This document shows, one piece after another, positions 9,300 to 16,192 of a stretch of DNA of 51,842 bases (positions are counted from its first letter, which is position 1; each line of letters starts with the position of its first letter). A program made the position numbers and the translations under genes. The notes below the pieces were generated by a model. That model had not been told where the DNA came from and searched no databases. It saw only the letters and a list, made by a program, of their open reading frames with translations. Where the stretch lies: the IMG/VR virus record IMGVR_UViG_3300035199_000592, positions 1 through 51,842 of that record; one strand, given 5' to 3'. The DNA comes from a virus.

Positions 9300-10153
9300 T
9301 ATCGATCGTGGGCATCGGCAATGCAGCCTCATCAATTGCCGAAAAATTTAAAGAACAAAAAAACTATAGTGTATACCTTCTCAATAGCGGCATAAAAAGA
9401 AATAGTAAATATAACCACAAGCTCCAATCTTTTGAAAACCCGGAACACTACGAAGAGAACATTCCAGACTTGAGCAAGTTCTTCAAGGATCTCGATGATG
9501 TGGTTCAAGTCTTTATCGTGGGATCTTCCTACAGTTCTAACTATGCGCTGGGAGTCTTAGAGCAAATTAAGGACAAGAAGATCCAGGTTTTCTATGTAAA
9601 GCCTGATGTCGAGCTATTGACAGGCACACCAAGACTCATCGAAAACGTAGTATTTGGTGTATTACAGGAGTATGCTCGTTCTGGGTTGCTCCACAGTATA
9701 ACGTTTATTTCAAATCTAGAAATGGAAAACATGCTAAACTCGATTTCCATTAAAAATTATTATGACTCCCTAAATCAAACTATATATTCAACAGTTCATT
9801 ATCTAAATTTTTTCACCTACACTGAGCCCGAAATCGGTCAGTTAGTAAAGCCTCTGGATATAAACAGGATCCGCGCCGTCGGCGCCCTCAACATGGAAGA
9901 TTTAGAAGAAAAGTGGCTGTTTAGGCTTGACAACCCACGCGATATGTGTTATTATTTATGTATAAACGAAGAAAGATTAGAAAAAGAAACAGGGCTTCAT
10001 AAGAAAATAGTAAATATGCTAAAAACGAAGCCACATAATACATTCCGTAGAATTTCCTATGGAATTTATGAGACACACTTACAAGACTTTGGGTTCTGCG
10101 TTGCCCACACTAACGCAATACAACAACAAAAAACTCTTGACAAGCTAGATTAA
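9296..10153 (+). CDS. Putative FtsZ/tubulin-fold protein with a degenerate GTP-binding signature
   Basis: A 285-residue protein whose order of elements follows FtsZ. There is an N-terminal glycine loop (ISIVGIGNAASS, residues 2-13). Next comes a strand and turn VFIVGSSYSSNYA (72-84) where FtsZ has the GGGTGTG loop. This is followed by a helix, a strand ending in KPD (102-104, FtsZ KPF) and a helix rich in R/E (113-128). A strand ending FISN (137-140, FtsZ IPND) and a helix YYDSLNQTIYSTVHYLNFF (FtsZ H6/H7 region) complete the match. The tubulin signature is reduced to one glycine, so GTP hydrolysis of the usual kind is doubtful. It is coupled to the polymerase gene by a 4-base overlap. The fold is my reading by eye and could be wrong. 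Confidence 0.45.
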   Translation: MISIVGIGNAASSIAEKFKEQKNYSVYLLNSGIKRNSKYNHKLQSFENPEHYEENIPDLSKFFKDLDDVVQVFIVGSSYSSNYALGVLEQIKDKKIQVFYVKPDVELLTGTPRLIENVVFGVLQEYARSGLLHSITFISNLEMENMLNSISIKNYYDSLNQTIYSTVHYLNFFTYTEPEIGQLVKPLDINRIRAVGALNMEDLEEKWLFRLDNPRDMCYYLCINEERLEKETGLHKKIVNMLKTKPHNTFRRISYGIYETHLQDFGFCVAHTNAIQQQKTLDKLD

Positions 10154-10167
10154 GAGTATTACATTAG

Positions 10168-10188
10168 ATATCGAGGAAAGCTCGATAT
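10168..10188 (+). promoter_or_regulatory. Leader hairpin upstream of the SSB gene
   Basis: A perfect 8-base-pair stem (ATATCGAG / CTCGATAT) with loop GAAAG sits 31 bases before the SSB start. It is followed by an unstructured A/C-rich leader (ACAACAACAACAAGG) carrying the ribosome site. T4 gene 32 represses its own translation by binding an unstructured leader nucleated at a folded 5' element. The arrangement here has the same logic, but autoregulation is inference. Confidence 0.5.
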
Positions 10189-10219
10189 ACTTTACAACAA
10201 CAACAAGGAGAAAAAACTA

Positions 10220-10993
10220 ATGTCAATTAACATGGAACTAATGAGGAAGAAGCTCGCCCAACTACGGGGGGAACAAACAGGAGATGGAAACTCTCCCTGG
10301 TTCAAGCCCGACGAAGGTGAGCAGACAATCCGCATCATCCCAACCCCCGATGGAGATCCTCTCAAAGAGATGTATTTCCACTATAATGTCGGGGAACACC
10401 GCGGCGGCATCGTCTGCCCGAAGAGAAACTACGGAGATAGGTGTCCAATTTGCGACTTTGCCTCCTCTCTGTGGAAAGAGGGAGTCAGCAGTAACGACGA
10501 GGAGAGCAAGAAGCTTGCTAAATCCTTGTTTGTGCGAGCGCGCTTTTTCTCGCCCGTTATCCTACGTGGACACGAGGACCAAGGTATTAAGGTCTACGGT
10601 TATGGAAAGCGAGCATATGAACTTTTACTGGGCTATATCCTAGACCCAGATTACGGAGATATCACCGATATCATGGAAGGCACTGATATCTCTCTCACGT
10701 ATACGAAGCCCACCACCCCGGGCGCCTACCCCCAAACAAGCCTAAAGATGCGTAGAAATACTTCCACGTTGCTTGAAGATAAAGATGCTATCTCCGCCCT
10801 CCTTGATAGTATGCCTGATATTGAAGGACTCTTTGAGCGTAAGACACCGGAAGAAATTGATGCGATTCTTGATGAACAGCTTTCTGGCGATCTGAGCGCC
10901 GAATCCCGCTCGTCTGAAACCACACACTACAATACGAAAGAAAAGAGTAGCGATGTGGACCGAGCCTTCGATGAATTGATGGCCACCAAGTAG
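10220..10993 (+). CDS. Single-stranded DNA-binding protein, T4 gp32-like
   Basis: Coats single-stranded DNA during replication and recombination. This 257-residue protein has a basic N-terminal segment (MRKKLAQLR) where gp32 has its cooperativity domain. The gp32-type zinc site follows as His54, Cys66, Cys75 and Cys78 (VCPKRNYGDRCPICDF), then aromatic-rich OB-fold sequence such as VRARFFSPVI and YGYGKRAYELLLGY. The C-terminal tail is acidic and ends DVDRAFDELM, the part that in gp32 contacts partner proteins. A hairpin precedes the gene and a terminator follows it, so it is probably expressed as its own highly transcribed unit. The ribosome site AAGGAGAAAAAACTA is strong. Confidence 0.9.
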   Translation: MSINMELMRKKLAQLRGEQTGDGNSPWFKPDEGEQTIRIIPTPDGDPLKEMYFHYNVGEHRGGIVCPKRNYGDRCPICDFASSLWKEGVSSNDEESKKLAKSLFVRARFFSPVILRGHEDQGIKVYGYGKRAYELLLGYILDPDYGDITDIMEGTDISLTYTKPTTPGAYPQTSLKMRRNTSTLLEDKDAISALLDSMPDIEGLFERKTPEEIDAILDEQLSGDLSAESRSSETTHYNTKEKSSDVDRAFDELMATK

Positions 10994-11013
10994 TCGGTTT
11001 GTATGCTGCCGCT

Positions 11014-11049
11014 GGCACCCCGGCATAAGCAATAGGGTGCCGCAATTTT
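11014..11049 (+). terminator. Rho-independent terminator after the SSB gene
   Basis: A perfect 7-base-pair stem GGCACCC / GGGTGCC with a 14-base loop, followed by GCAATTTT. It lies 20 bases after the SSB stop and before the small membrane-protein gene. The T-run is short, so it may be leaky. Confidence 0.7.
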
Positions 11050-11069
11050 CTATACAAAGGAGAAATGTT

Positions 11070-11312
11070 ATGGAATGGTTAAAGTCACAATTGGCTAATT
11101 GGAAAGTGAGAGTTGCACTAGTGGGAGGCGCAATCGTGATTGCTACCTCTTACGGCACGTGTACTTTGGATCCTGAAGCAGTATCAACAAACGATACGCC
11201 ATCGGAAACAACCACGTCAGAGCCCGTAGAGGTGTCGGCTACCACCACTGGTACCACCGATGAAGATGGAGTTGACGATAACACTACCGGTGCTATGCCA
11301 CCAAGCGAATAA
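11070..11312 (+). CDS. Small single-span membrane protein with Thr/Ser/acidic tail
   Basis: An 80-residue protein. I place the start at ATG 11070 because an AGGAG lies 7 bases upstream; a longer in-frame GTG at 11037 falls within the terminator stem. Residues 1-12 are amphipathic (MEWLKSQLANWK). Residues 13-31 form one hydrophobic span (VRVALVGGAIVIATSYG). The rest is Thr/Ser/Asp/Glu-rich and looks disordered. There is a Cys after the span but no good lipobox. The gene is isolated between two similar terminators, like a late-added cassette. I do not recognise a family. A holin-like or signal-anchor envelope role is possible but unsupported. Confidence 0.6.
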   Translation: MEWLKSQLANWKVRVALVGGAIVIATSYGTCTLDPEAVSTNDTPSETTTSEPVEVSATTTGTTDEDGVDDNTTGAMPPSE

Positions 11313-11323
11313 CCGCAGCCGCT

Positions 11324-11351
11324 GGCAGACCGGACAAAGTCTGCCGCTTTT
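11324..11351 (+). terminator. Rho-independent terminator after the small membrane protein
   Basis: A perfect 7-base-pair stem GGCAGAC / GTCTGCC with an 8-base loop, followed by GCTTTT. Its outer sequence (CCGCTGGCA before, TGCCGC after) is shared with the terminator after SSB, while the inner stem bases differ in a compensated way. Confidence 0.75.
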
Positions 11352-11459
11352 AAATCACAGTTTTAGGTTGTTATCACCTACCATAAGGTCGCAAATTTTA
11401 TAAGTCGGCTGGAAAAGATAGCACCGGTCATTGACCATTACCATTATAAAGGAGAAAAA

Positions 11460-12449
11460 ATGAGTAAAAAAATAATTGGACCCCAGGTCCGCATAAACCG
11501 CCTGATCAAGAGAGGGCTAGCCAAGCAGATTAAGACCCTTGGCAAGAAGGGGGTACTATCAGATGTACCCACCACAATTGAGGCGATTGTTAATCGCCCC
11601 ACAAAAGTAGCCACTCTTGAACAGTACCTTGAGAACGGCTGGGACGAAGCATTATTTAGTCCTATCCTGGTGGCGAAATTCCCTGACGGGAATTTGTACC
11701 TTCTTGACGGCGATCACCGCAAGCACATGTGGCGTATTGTCTTCGGACCAGATATGCCCATTCCCGCATACATCATTGAGGTGGGTGACGAGAGGGAATA
11801 TCACCGAATCTTCGCTGAGAAGAACAAGGACAAGAGAAAGCAGTGCTCCGCAGAAGAAACCTTTCTTCACAAGTACCTTTCTGGTGATGCGGCAGCTGTG
11901 GTCACAGGGGGGCAGATGTTGTCCTGTGGTTTAGCTGTGTGTGGCTCACCTGATGATCCCGTTAGAGGATACGTTGGAAGTCTGTGTGACCCCCTTATCA
12001 GCGTTTCGGGATTCCGAAGGGCTGTCAAGCGAGAGCCACAAATCAAGGGACCAAGCGGAACCCTGATGGCACCCTCCAACCCGCCCAATGTCAAGTTGGC
12101 GGCTGACACTATTAAGTTGGCATGGTCATCTGACAAGAAGGTGCAGACGGAGCTTCTTGAAGCTTTGACAATCTTATACCTTACTTACCCGGTTCTAGGA
12201 TCGAAGCGTAAGGGAAACAAGATTGCTGCTGAGTTTAGTACATGGTTCAAGGACCATCTAAGCATCAAGAAGCAACGCGAAAAGGCACGCGACTGGAAGA
12301 CACGCGGTGGTAATGTACACCACTTTGCGTCGGAATCCACCGCCAAGGGACTCTTAGCTGAGTTCTTGTCAGTCTCTATTCCCGGAGGGGCATCCTCTAA
12401 GGGTAAGACGCTGACTCAGAACAAGCTAGATCCATTGTTCACAAAATGA
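11460..12449 (+). CDS. ParB/Srx-like domain protein
   Basis: A 329-residue protein. Residues 40-110 read as a ParB N-terminal (sulfiredoxin-type) fold. SPILVAKFPDGNLYLLDGDHR carries the family's G-x-R-like nucleotide loop as DGDHR, followed by PIPAYIIEV. The same domain occurs in plasmid partition proteins and in phage proteins that act as nucleases or adaptors for DNA modification. The C-terminal two thirds are unassigned, with basic stretches (KKQREKARDWKTRGG). The last 4 bases overlap the adenine methyltransferase gene, and a nuclease-like gene follows. DNA modification or site recognition is thus more likely than partition. The ribosome site is AAAGGAG. Confidence 0.65.
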   Translation: MSKKIIGPQVRINRLIKRGLAKQIKTLGKKGVLSDVPTTIEAIVNRPTKVATLEQYLENGWDEALFSPILVAKFPDGNLYLLDGDHRKHMWRIVFGPDMPIPAYIIEVGDEREYHRIFAEKNKDKRKQCSAEETFLHKYLSGDAAAVVTGGQMLSCGLAVCGSPDDPVRGYVGSLCDPLISVSGFRRAVKREPQIKGPSGTLMAPSNPPNVKLAADTIKLAWSSDKKVQTELLEALTILYLTYPVLGSKRKGNKIAAEFSTWFKDHLSIKKQREKARDWKTRGGNVHHFASESTAKGLLAEFLSVSIPGGASSKGKTLTQNKLDPLFTK

Positions 12450-13246
12450 AGACGCCATTGCGATATCCCGGCGGTAAAACCCGTGCGGTTAAGCATATCC
12501 TGCCTCACATCCCCGAAGATGTCGAACGATTGTGTTCGCCATTCTTCGGGGGTGGTTCTCTTGAGTTGGCCATAGCCGACCGAGGAACTGAAGTGCGAGG
12601 ATATGACAAAATGAAGCAGCTGGTTTGGTTCTGGCAGGCGCTGTGTGGCGATAATAGCCGGCTAGCCAACGAGGTTCAAAGCCTCCAAGAAGAGTATGAG
12701 ACTAGAAGCGGCGAAACAGTAAGGGGCTGTTCAAAAGATTCCTTTCACCAGTACCGAGAGGATCTTAAAACAGATTCATTCATGTTTTCATATGAGCGCG
12801 CCGCAAAATACTATGCCATTAATAGAGCCAGCTTTTCTGGTGCTACGTTCAGTGGGGGATGGTCAGAGCTAGCATCCTACGCTAGATTTACCGACTCGGC
12901 GGTCCAAAGGCTGCGAGACTTCGAAGCCAAAAACTTTAGAGTAGATTATGCAGACTTTGAAGACGCGATGAACTATCATCCACGAGCTTTCCTGTATCTC
13001 GACCCGCCTTATATGCTAAAAGGTTCTCAGAACTCCCTCTATGGAGTTAAAGGAGATCTACACGACTCCTTTGATCATGAAAGATTACATTCTCTATTGA
13101 CAAAACGAACAGGGTGGGTTATGTCTTATAATAATTGTCCGAAGATACGAGATATGTATTGCGAACAGAAGATCATCGAAGCGGAATGGGTTTACGGAAT
13201 GAACAAAAGCAAAGAATCATCAGAAATCATCATCATAGGAAAATAA
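12446..13246 (+). CDS. DNA adenine N6-methyltransferase, D12 (Dam) class
   Basis: Transfers methyl from S-adenosylmethionine to adenine N6. The 266-residue protein shows the D12 layout. The N-terminal RYPGGK (residues 6-11) is followed by SAM-binding motif I PFFGGGSLE (32-40), then an acidic ribose-binding position in YDKMKQ. The catalytic motif DPPY lies at 186-189, after a helical target-recognition insert. The C-terminus has the conserved DHERLHSLL and MSYNN segments and ends EIIIIGK. Length and motifs are complete, so it should be active. Recognition sequence cannot be read from the protein. A degenerate relative of this protein lies at 37451, and an unrelated small adenine methylase at 28485. 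Confidence 0.9.
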   Translation: MKTPLRYPGGKTRAVKHILPHIPEDVERLCSPFFGGGSLELAIADRGTEVRGYDKMKQLVWFWQALCGDNSRLANEVQSLQEEYETRSGETVRGCSKDSFHQYREDLKTDSFMFSYERAAKYYAINRASFSGATFSGGWSELASYARFTDSAVQRLRDFEAKNFRVDYADFEDAMNYHPRAFLYLDPPYMLKGSQNSLYGVKGDLHDSFDHERLHSLLTKRTGWVMSYNNCPKIRDMYCEQKIIEAEWVYGMNKSKESSEIIIIGK

Positions 13247-13249
13247 ACC

Positions 13250-13975
13250 ATGAACAACGGCGTAAAATTCGAACATCAAATTGTGGAATGCTATCGCAAG
13301 CGCAACTTTGAAAAACACACCCCGGAAGTAAACACTGCAGCGAGTATGCTCATAGAGAAATTCCCCGCCGCAAAAATTGTTCACCGGGATGAGATCAAAC
13401 TTAAAGGTCTCGGCCGAGAGGTAAAAGCTGATTTTTGGATTGTCCTCAACAACGAGCAGTGGATCGGGATTTCCGTCAAGATGGATGGACAAGTACAGCT
13501 TTCTTCTGCAGAGGGGAAAAGAACCGCCAAGATTTTTGATCAGGTTGCGGAGTCTTTAGAGCCGCCACAGCGCGCACGACTGCAACAGATCATTGAGACC
13601 GTCCGAGAGTTGCCCCGAAATATGATAGCAGCCAAGAATCGTCTAAAGGCAATGAGTCGCAAGCCCCACTTGGTACCAGAAGCTTTGGATTATGATGTGT
13701 GGAGGGACCAGTCGCGACCAAAAATCAACACCCAGATGAGGGAGGTGTTTGAGGATCGACATGTCCGCGAGGCTGTTGTTGAAGAGATGTTAACCGGCAG
13801 GAAACAATTTGCCGGCACTGTGGGCGTAGCAGAATACATTTTAACTCCAAAATATTTTAAGTATATCGACAAAAAGTACGTGCAAAGTATAGCGGAATGT
13901 GTTAAAATAGATGTACGAGGCAAAAGCAGAGCGGGCATCTCATCTGGTGTTGTTCGCTTTGATAGCAAAATTTAA
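13250..13975 (+). CDS. Possible PD-(D/E)XK-like nuclease next to the methyltransferase
   Basis: A 241-residue protein four bases after the methyltransferase gene. Residues 42-90 hold a pattern like a restriction-endonuclease core: DEIKLKG, then KADFWIVLN with a candidate metal-binding Asp, then a strand GISVKMDG with a Lys where the ExK motif would end. QVQLSSAEG follows, and this S/L-V/L-K...QLSS form occurs in other phage nuclease-like proteins I recall. The Glu of ExK is replaced by Ser. The remainder is helical and basic. With its neighbours it suggests a modification/cleavage set. The nuclease fold is an inference from a short motif and position. Confidence 0.4.
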   Translation: MNNGVKFEHQIVECYRKRNFEKHTPEVNTAASMLIEKFPAAKIVHRDEIKLKGLGREVKADFWIVLNNEQWIGISVKMDGQVQLSSAEGKRTAKIFDQVAESLEPPQRARLQQIIETVRELPRNMIAAKNRLKAMSRKPHLVPEALDYDVWRDQSRPKINTQMREVFEDRHVREAVVEEMLTGRKQFAGTVGVAEYILTPKYFKYIDKKYVQSIAECVKIDVRGKSRAGISSGVVRFDSKI

Positions 13976-13986
13976 AAGGAGAGCAA

Positions 13987-15114
13987 ATGGCTCGCAAAAG
14001 TAAAGAACCAAAAGCCGGCAGGGTATCCATGCAGGATCTGATGTCGCTTGTAAACAAGAAAGCCGGCAGAAATGTCGCACACGACTTGACGGGTGAGAAC
14101 CCCACGGAAGTAAAAGAATGGATCTCCACGGGATCCCGATGGCTCGACTCCATCGTATGCAAAGGTCGTGTTGCCGGCATTCCGGTGGGGAAGGTAAGCG
14201 AGTTAGCAGGATTAGAATCAACAGGCAAATCTTACATGGCAGCACAAGTAGCCGCAAACGCCCAGAAAACGGGCAAGATGGTCGTCTACTTCGATTCCGA
14301 GTCAGCTATCGACCCAGACTTCTTGGAGCGAGCAGGATGCGACCTGGAGCGCTTAATGTACGTTCAGGCATCATCTGTAGAGTTTGTGTTAGAAACCGTG
14401 GAAGAACTGCTGGGAGCAACCGATGAACAGTTATTATTTATATGGGACTCGCTGGCGCTGACGCCCTCGGTGTCGGACGTCGAGGGAGACTTTAACCCCC
14501 AATCCTCGATGGCGGTGAAGGCTCGTATCTTAGCCAAGGGAATGTCGAAGCTGATTATTCCCATTGCTGACAAGCAAGCCACATTCTTGGTGTTGAATCA
14601 GCTTAAGACGAACATTCCCAGCGGACCCAATGCTCGCATTATTGCCATGACCACACCATACATGACACCCGGCGGCAAAGCGATGCACTATTCGTACTCG
14701 CTGCGCATCTGGCTTACAGGGCGTAAAGCCAAGTCTGCATTCATCGAAGACGAAAAGGGCTTCCGAATCGGATCCGAAGTTAAAGTTAAACTAGAGAAGT
14801 CTCGCTTTGGGACGCAAGGCAGAAACTGCGCATTCCGGATTCTTTGGGGTACCGAAGATATTGGTATTCGCGATGAGGAAAGCTGGTTTGACGCTGTAAA
14901 GAGTTCAGACTGCCTAACTTCCGCAGGTGCATGGTACACACTTAAAATGCCTGATGGATACGAGAAGAAATTCCAACCTTCCAAGTGGGCGGAGATCCTT
15001 AAAACAGATGAAGAGTTTAAGGGCAACATCATTAAACTGATGGACGAAGAGGTTGTCCAGAAGTTTGATCGCCGAGAAGGATCGGCAGATCAGTTTTACT
15101 CTGATCCGGAATAG
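13987..15114 (+). CDS. uvsX: UvsX/RecA-type recombinase
   Basis: Forms filaments on single-stranded DNA and drives strand exchange. The 375-residue protein has the RecA core: Walker A GLESTGKS at residues 75-82, a strand with the conserved Glu-like position in VVYFDSESAIDPDF, Walker B LLFIWDSLAL near residue 150, and the NQLKTNI segment that follows in RecA and UvsX. Length is close to T4 UvsX (about 390). The N-terminal part (SMQDLMSLVNKKAGRNV) resembles the polymerisation helix. The start has AAGGAG 6 bases upstream. No UvsY or UvsW is recognisable in the window. It is followed by a new promoter. Confidence 0.92.
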   Translation: MARKSKEPKAGRVSMQDLMSLVNKKAGRNVAHDLTGENPTEVKEWISTGSRWLDSIVCKGRVAGIPVGKVSELAGLESTGKSYMAAQVAANAQKTGKMVVYFDSESAIDPDFLERAGCDLERLMYVQASSVEFVLETVEELLGATDEQLLFIWDSLALTPSVSDVEGDFNPQSSMAVKARILAKGMSKLIIPIADKQATFLVLNQLKTNIPSGPNARIIAMTTPYMTPGGKAMHYSYSLRIWLTGRKAKSAFIEDEKGFRIGSEVKVKLEKSRFGTQGRNCAFRILWGTEDIGIRDEESWFDAVKSSDCLTSAGAWYTLKMPDGYEKKFQPSKWAEILKTDEEFKGNIIKLMDEEVVQKFDRREGSADQFYSDPE

Positions 15115-15129
15115 CACCTTGACAGGTGC
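15114..15129 (+). promoter_or_regulatory. Inverted repeat overlapping the -35 box (possible operator)
   Basis: GCACCT-TGAC-AGGTGC is a perfect 6-base-pair palindrome whose centre covers the TTGACA of the promoter before the flap-nuclease gene. Because no T-run follows it is unlikely to be a terminator. A repressor or activator site is the plausible reading. Confidence 0.4.
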
Positions 15130-15147
15130 CCCCGAATGGGGTATATT
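15119..15147 (+). promoter_or_regulatory. Sigma70-like promoter upstream of the flap nuclease
   Basis: TTGACA, 17-base spacer, TATATT. The predicted transcription start is about 25 bases before the ATG at 15177, leaving room for the strong AGGAGG ribosome site. It begins a unit with the flap nuclease. Confidence 0.8.
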
Positions 15148-15176
15148 AATATATAAACTTGTAGGAGGGTTTTGTT

Positions 15177-16133
15177 ATGAAACGCGTATTAATTATTGAT
15201 GCTCTCAATATGTTTTTGAGGGCTTATATCGTGGACCCAAGCTTGTCCACGAATGGAGAGCCGATCGGTGGCTTCAAGGGATCCCTGAAGATCGTTCAGA
15301 AGTTGGTCCGAATGACAAAGCCCAACGAGATTGTTATTGTGTGGGATGGACCCAACGGATCCCAAAAGCGCCGGAGCATAGATAAAAACTATAAGGCCGG
15401 ACGCAAGCCAATTCGCCTAAACCGGAACGTTAAAGCGCTCACAGAAAACGAAGAAATGCGGAACAGGGTGTGGCAACAAACTAGAGCTATTGAATATTTC
15501 AACGAGATGCCCATTATCCAAGTGATGCTGCCCGAAGTAGAGGCGGATGACGTTATTTCTTATCTTACTCGCATGCCAACATATGATGGCTGGCAGAAGG
15601 TGATCGTTTCTAATGATAAAGACTTTTATCAACTTTGCGATGAAGAGACGGTGGTATATCGCCCCACGACTGATGTGATCTATAATAAGAAAAGGATTGT
15701 AGAAGAACTTGGGGTTCACCCCCGCAATATGGCGCTAGCTCGCGCACTTGTCGGCGACGCGTCTGACAATCTACCCGGCATTAAATCCGTAGGATTCAAA
15801 ACGATCCAGCGACGCCTAGGCTTTTTAGGCTCAGATAAAGATTATACTATTGATGACATCGTATCTTTTTGCGAGAAGGTGGACAAAAAGTTAAAATTCC
15901 ATGACAATATTATAGATGGATCCGAAACGATCGCACATAATTATAAGATGATGCAACTTTATTCTCCGATGCTTTCTCCGCAGTCAAAAGACTTCGTCAG
16001 GAACGCAGTTGAAAACTTTGAGTGCAATTTCAACAAGATAGAGATCATAAAGAAAATGCGTGATGATGGGTTCGGAGAATTGAACTGGAAGGATCTTGAA
16101 TTACACCTGAACAAAATTAGAAGTGAACAGTAA
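15177..16133 (+). CDS. 5'-3' exonuclease / RNase H (flap endonuclease family)
   Basis: Removes RNA primers and 5' flaps. The 318-residue length matches T4 RNase H (305). Catalytic acids are seen in order: IIDALN near the N-terminus, IVWDGPNGS, VEADDVI, SNDKDFYQL, and GDASDNLPGIKSVGFKT, which joins the last Asp pair to the helix-hairpin-helix. The arch region has basic KRRSIDKNYKAGRKP. Because the PolA protein here lacks its 5' nuclease domain, this separate protein supplies that activity, as in T4. It has its own promoter and an AGGAGGG ribosome site. Confidence 0.92.
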   Translation: MKRVLIIDALNMFLRAYIVDPSLSTNGEPIGGFKGSLKIVQKLVRMTKPNEIVIVWDGPNGSQKRRSIDKNYKAGRKPIRLNRNVKALTENEEMRNRVWQQTRAIEYFNEMPIIQVMLPEVEADDVISYLTRMPTYDGWQKVIVSNDKDFYQLCDEETVVYRPTTDVIYNKKRIVEELGVHPRNMALARALVGDASDNLPGIKSVGFKTIQRRLGFLGSDKDYTIDDIVSFCEKVDKKLKFHDNIIDGSETIAHNYKMMQLYSPMLSPQSKDFVRNAVENFECNFNKIEIIKKMRDDGFGELNWKDLELHLNKIRSEQ

Positions 16134-16138
16134 ATTGC

Positions 16139-16166
16139 TTGACTTTACGCAGTATTTTGTTATAAT
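16139..16166 (+). promoter_or_regulatory. Sigma70-like promoter upstream of the helicase
   Basis: TTGACT, 16-base spacer, TATAAT. It begins immediately after the flap-nuclease stop. Predicted start is near 16173, about 20 bases before the TTG start of the helicase gene, which has a GGGGGTG ribosome site. Confidence 0.75.
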
Positions 16167-16192
16167 TAGTAATAGCACTTTGGGGGTGTAAT

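Noticed and set aside
11460-12449. ParB-like gene as part of a plasmid or prophage partition system
   Set aside because: No ParA and no cluster of parS-like sites is nearby. The neighbours are a methylase and a nuclease-like gene in a lytic-type replication block.
15114-15130. Hairpin as a terminator for the recombinase gene
   Set aside because: No T-run follows and it overlaps a good -35 element, so a regulatory palindrome fits better.
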